A DNA stretch of 64,000 bases from Cellvibrio sp. 79. Lineage in GTDB: Bacteria > Pseudomonadota > Gammaproteobacteria > Pseudomonadales > Cellvibrionaceae. A program made the translations under genes and the position numbers. The notes beneath the pieces are model-generated. The model made no database searches. It saw only the letters and a list, made by a program, of their open reading frames with translations, and was not told where the DNA came from. Positions 62,001-64,000 of this stretch are shown piece by piece; positions within the stretch are counted from its first letter, which is position 1; each line of letters begins with the position of its first letter. The stretch is taken from positions 1,736,716 to 1,800,715 of the forward strand of contig MVDH01000001.1 in the NCBI GenBank assembly GCA_003056245.1, in the 5' to 3' direction.

Positions 62001-64000
62001 ATGAAAAAATTACTGAAAGTGTCGATGCTTTCCACCAGTATGGTGCTGGGCATCATGGCTGCCAGCGGCGTTAATGCCCAGGGCGCTTGTAGTGTCGCAT
62101 TACAAACTGAAAATAACTGGGGCGCGGGTGCCCAGTACAAAGCTACGTTGACTAATAAAGGTGCAGCAAAAACCGGTTGGGAGCTGTGCTGGAATTTTGC
62201 GGGTAACGAAACTGTTTCCAGTCTTTGGGAAGGCACTTACGCCCAGACTGGTAAAAAAGTATGTGTGAAGAATGTAGGCTATAACGGCAACCTGGCTACT
62301 GATGGCTCGGTGGTGTTTGGCTATATTGCTTCCAATCCCGGTGCTGCGCCTGTTGATTACACATTGAATGGCGCTTCTTGTGGTTACAGCACCAGCAGTG
62401 CGGCCAGTGTTCCCAGTAGTGCGTCGAGTTCCAGTTTTTCCAGCGTATCTCCAGCTAATGCTGCACGTTGGTTGCTGGATGCTCCTGCTTCCAGCTTCTA
62501 TTTTGTATCCGTTAAGAAAAGTACGGCGGGCGTAGAAACTCCGGAAAACTTCACCTTTAGTCAGCTGCAAGGTACGGTTTCTACAACTGGCCAGGCAACT
62601 TTGACTATTCCGTTGACCAGCATCAGCACCAACAATACTGTGCGTGATCCACGTATGCAGAGTTTGTTGTTTGAAGCGGCTTACCTGCCTAACTTGCATT
62701 TCACTACCCAACTGGATCTGGCTGCATTGGATTCCCAGGCTGTAGGTAGTATTAAAGTGCAAAGCGTTACCGGTAACCTGGTATTGCACGGTGTGGTTAA
62801 ATCCATCGTGTTCGACGCCGTAATCATGAAACACGCTAACAACAGCATCAGCGTATCTACCCGCAAGCCAATCGTGATTAACGCATTGGATTTTGATCTG
62901 GTAGGGGGTCTTGACGCTCTGCGTGCTGCGGTAGGTACGGTGGCAAATATTGGTGAGAAAGTACCTGTTTACTTCAAGGTTTTCCTCAACCGTGATAATC
63001 CAACGAATGTTCCGGCAATTAGCCTGGCTACTGCACCAGTAACACCATCAGGTCTGACCGGAACTGTAGTAAGCACCGGTGCAAGCTTGAACTGGGCGGA
63101 TGTCAGCAGTAACGAGACCGGCTTCCTGGTTCGTCGTAAAGGTGCTGATGGCCGTTGGGTAACTGCAAAAAACCTGGGCGCCAACAGTGTTAGCCATCTG
63201 GATCTGCTGTCTCTATCCGGTAGCTATGACTATAAAGTGCTGAGCTATACCGACAGCATTCCGTCTGCCGCGACGGCGCCAATCACTTTGGTGTATGAGA
63301 CTGGTTCTGCTTCGAGCTCTTCAGTGATTATTTCAAGCTCCAGTTCATCAATCACATCAACCAGCTCGATAGTTAGCACCAGCTCAAGCTCCAGTAGCTC
63401 AAGCAGCAGCGCGGGTCCAGTTGTTGGTAATGCAGCCCGCGGAGCAACCCTCTGGGGTACAGCTTCAGCTGCTGGTAAATGCTACGGTTGTCACGGTGAC
63501 ACCGAGAAGTTTGCTGATGGCTCTTTCTCGATTCCGGTGAATCCTAACCGCGCTTACTACCATCAAACCAAAGATGAGAAACTGGCACTGCGCGATTACA
63601 TCGCCAAGTACATGCCGCAAGGTGAGGGTGGAACACTGACTGCCCAGCAAGCTGCTGACCTGGAAGCCTTCCTGTTCACCAAACGCGCACCGTCTGATGG
63701 TATCCCGGATAACAGCATCACATCGTTCTCTTGCCCAAGCACTGCTACTGCGCCTGGCCAACGTACCTTGCGCTTGCTGACCCGTTCCGAGTACCAACGT
63801 TCTGTGCGTGACCTCGTGAATTACCAGCAAGATGTGATTTCCCGTTTGCCTGATGATGCGATCTCTGGTGCGTTCCAGAACAACAACCAATTGTTGGTAG
63901 ATAGCGCGCGTTACTCATCTTACGTATCGACTGCCGAGCGTATTGCCGATGACGTTGCAACCCGTTGGAACGCTGTACTGGCATGTACTCCTGGCGCAGC
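62001..64000 (+). CDS. Secreted CBM2 - YceI - FN3 - cytochrome c - PSD-type multidomain protein (cut by window end)
   Basis: I read this frame directly: ATG 62001 after AGAGAGAACC, open to the window end, with 666 residues visible. A signal peptide ends near VNAQ (residue 26). CBM2 spans about 29-127, with Tyr in place of the third binding Trp (VGYNG). A YceI-like domain lies at about 153-333, an FN3-like region at 345-430, and a Ser-rich linker at 435-472. A cytochrome c region carries CYGCH at 494-498. At about 589 LRLLTRSEYQRSVRDLV opens a PSD/DUF1587-type segment as found in planctomycete-type cytochromes. It resembles Cbp2D of C. japonicus, proposed to take part in redox steps of cellulose degradation. 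The C-terminus is outside the window. Confidence 0.93.
   Translation, partial: MKKLLKVSMLSTSMVLGIMAASGVNAQGACSVALQTENNWGAGAQYKATLTNKGAAKTGWELCWNFAGNETVSSLWEGTYAQTGKKVCVKNVGYNGNLATDGSVVFGYIASNPGAAPVDYTLNGASCGYSTSSAASVPSSASSSSFSSVSPANAARWLLDAPASSFYFVSVKKSTAGVETPENFTFSQLQGTVSTTGQATLTIPLTSISTNNTVRDPRMQSLLFEAAYLPNLHFTTQLDLAALDSQAVGSIKVQSVTGNLVLHGVVKSIVFDAVIMKHANNSISVSTRKPIVINALDFDLVGGLDALRAAVGTVANIGEKVPVYFKVFLNRDNPTNVPAISLATAPVTPSGLTGTVVSTGASLNWADVSSNETGFLVRRKGADGRWVTAKNLGANSVSHLDLLSLSGSYDYKVLSYTDSIPSAATAPITLVYETGSASSSSVIISSSSSSITSTSSIVSTSSSSSSSSSSAGPVVGNAARGATLWGTASAAGKCYGCHGDTEKFADGSFSIPVNPNRAYYHQTKDEKLALRDYIAKYMPQGEGGTLTAQQAADLEAFLFTKRAPSDGIPDNSITSFSCPSTATAPGQRTLRLLTRSEYQRSVRDLVNYQQDVISRLPDDAISGAFQNNNQLLVDSARYSSYVSTAERIADDVATRWNAVLACTPGA

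Overview
The window looks like a chromosomal segment of a gammaproteobacterium of the Cellvibrio/Saccharophagus/Teredinibacter type. Two things point there. The first 22 kb carry a housekeeping cluster in the Pseudomonas-type order: rpsB-tsf-pyrH-frr-uppS-cdsA-dxr-rseP-bamA-skp-lpxD-fabZ-lpxA-lpxB-rnhB-dnaE-accA. The right end carries secreted proteins with CBM2 cellulose-binding domains and long poly-serine linkers, a hallmark of Cellvibrio-group polysaccharide degraders. The genus is an inference from content, not from a search.

Layout. 1-503 (minus): start of uxuA (mannonate dehydratase). 504-22049 (plus): the housekeeping run covering translation (S2, EF-Ts, RRF), UMP kinase, isoprenoid, undecaprenyl and phospholipid precursors, site-2 protease, outer-membrane assembly, lipid A synthesis, RNase HII, Pol III alpha and acetyl-CoA carboxylase alpha. 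A membrane diguanylate cyclase sits on the opposite strand between tsf and pyrH. 22108-32763 (all minus): a secreted protein, a membrane Ser/Thr kinase with an FGE-like extracytoplasmic domain, YgiQ radical SAM protein, a small membrane protein, a rhodanese, a secreted CxxCH protein, a membrane-anchored coiled-coil protein and a fosmidomycin-resistance-type MFS exporter with a divergent AraC regulator. 33685-43541: DUF3820, SUI1/YciH, a beta-lactamase-fold esterase, SlyX, a PAS-GGDEF-EAL protein, BepA protease, a TusA-like protein and an M16 protease.

43985-48329: aceE-aceF (pyruvate dehydrogenase E1 and E2, without lpd). 48517-59507: a lipoprotein esterase, DUF1287, VanZ-like, MobA, catalase, a GMC oxidoreductase with its gluconate-dehydrogenase-subunit-3-like partner, PdxH, a quinone oxidoreductase, a CaiB-type CoA transferase, DUF1653 and TadA. 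60032-64000: a membrane protein, then two adjacent genes for secreted CBM2-YceI proteins. The second continues into FN3, cytochrome c and PSD-type (DUF1587-like) regions and runs off the window end.

The most notable element is this terminal gene pair. It places cellulose-binding, quinone/isoprenoid-binding-type and haem domains in secreted polypeptides, which suggests an extracellular redox system acting at the plant cell wall. It resembles the Cbp2D/Cbp2E proteins I recall from Cellvibrio japonicus, so it is probably not wholly new, but the C-terminal part is under-described. Other points of interest are an EF-hand-like insert in a BamA surface loop, the kinase/FGE-like fusion, a perfect 14-bp-arm palindrome upstream of the GGDEF-EAL gene, an orphan terminator upstream of pdxH, and a TTG-initiated lpxA overlapping a six-codon open frame. 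No tRNA, rRNA, CRISPR array, prophage or insertion sequence was seen.
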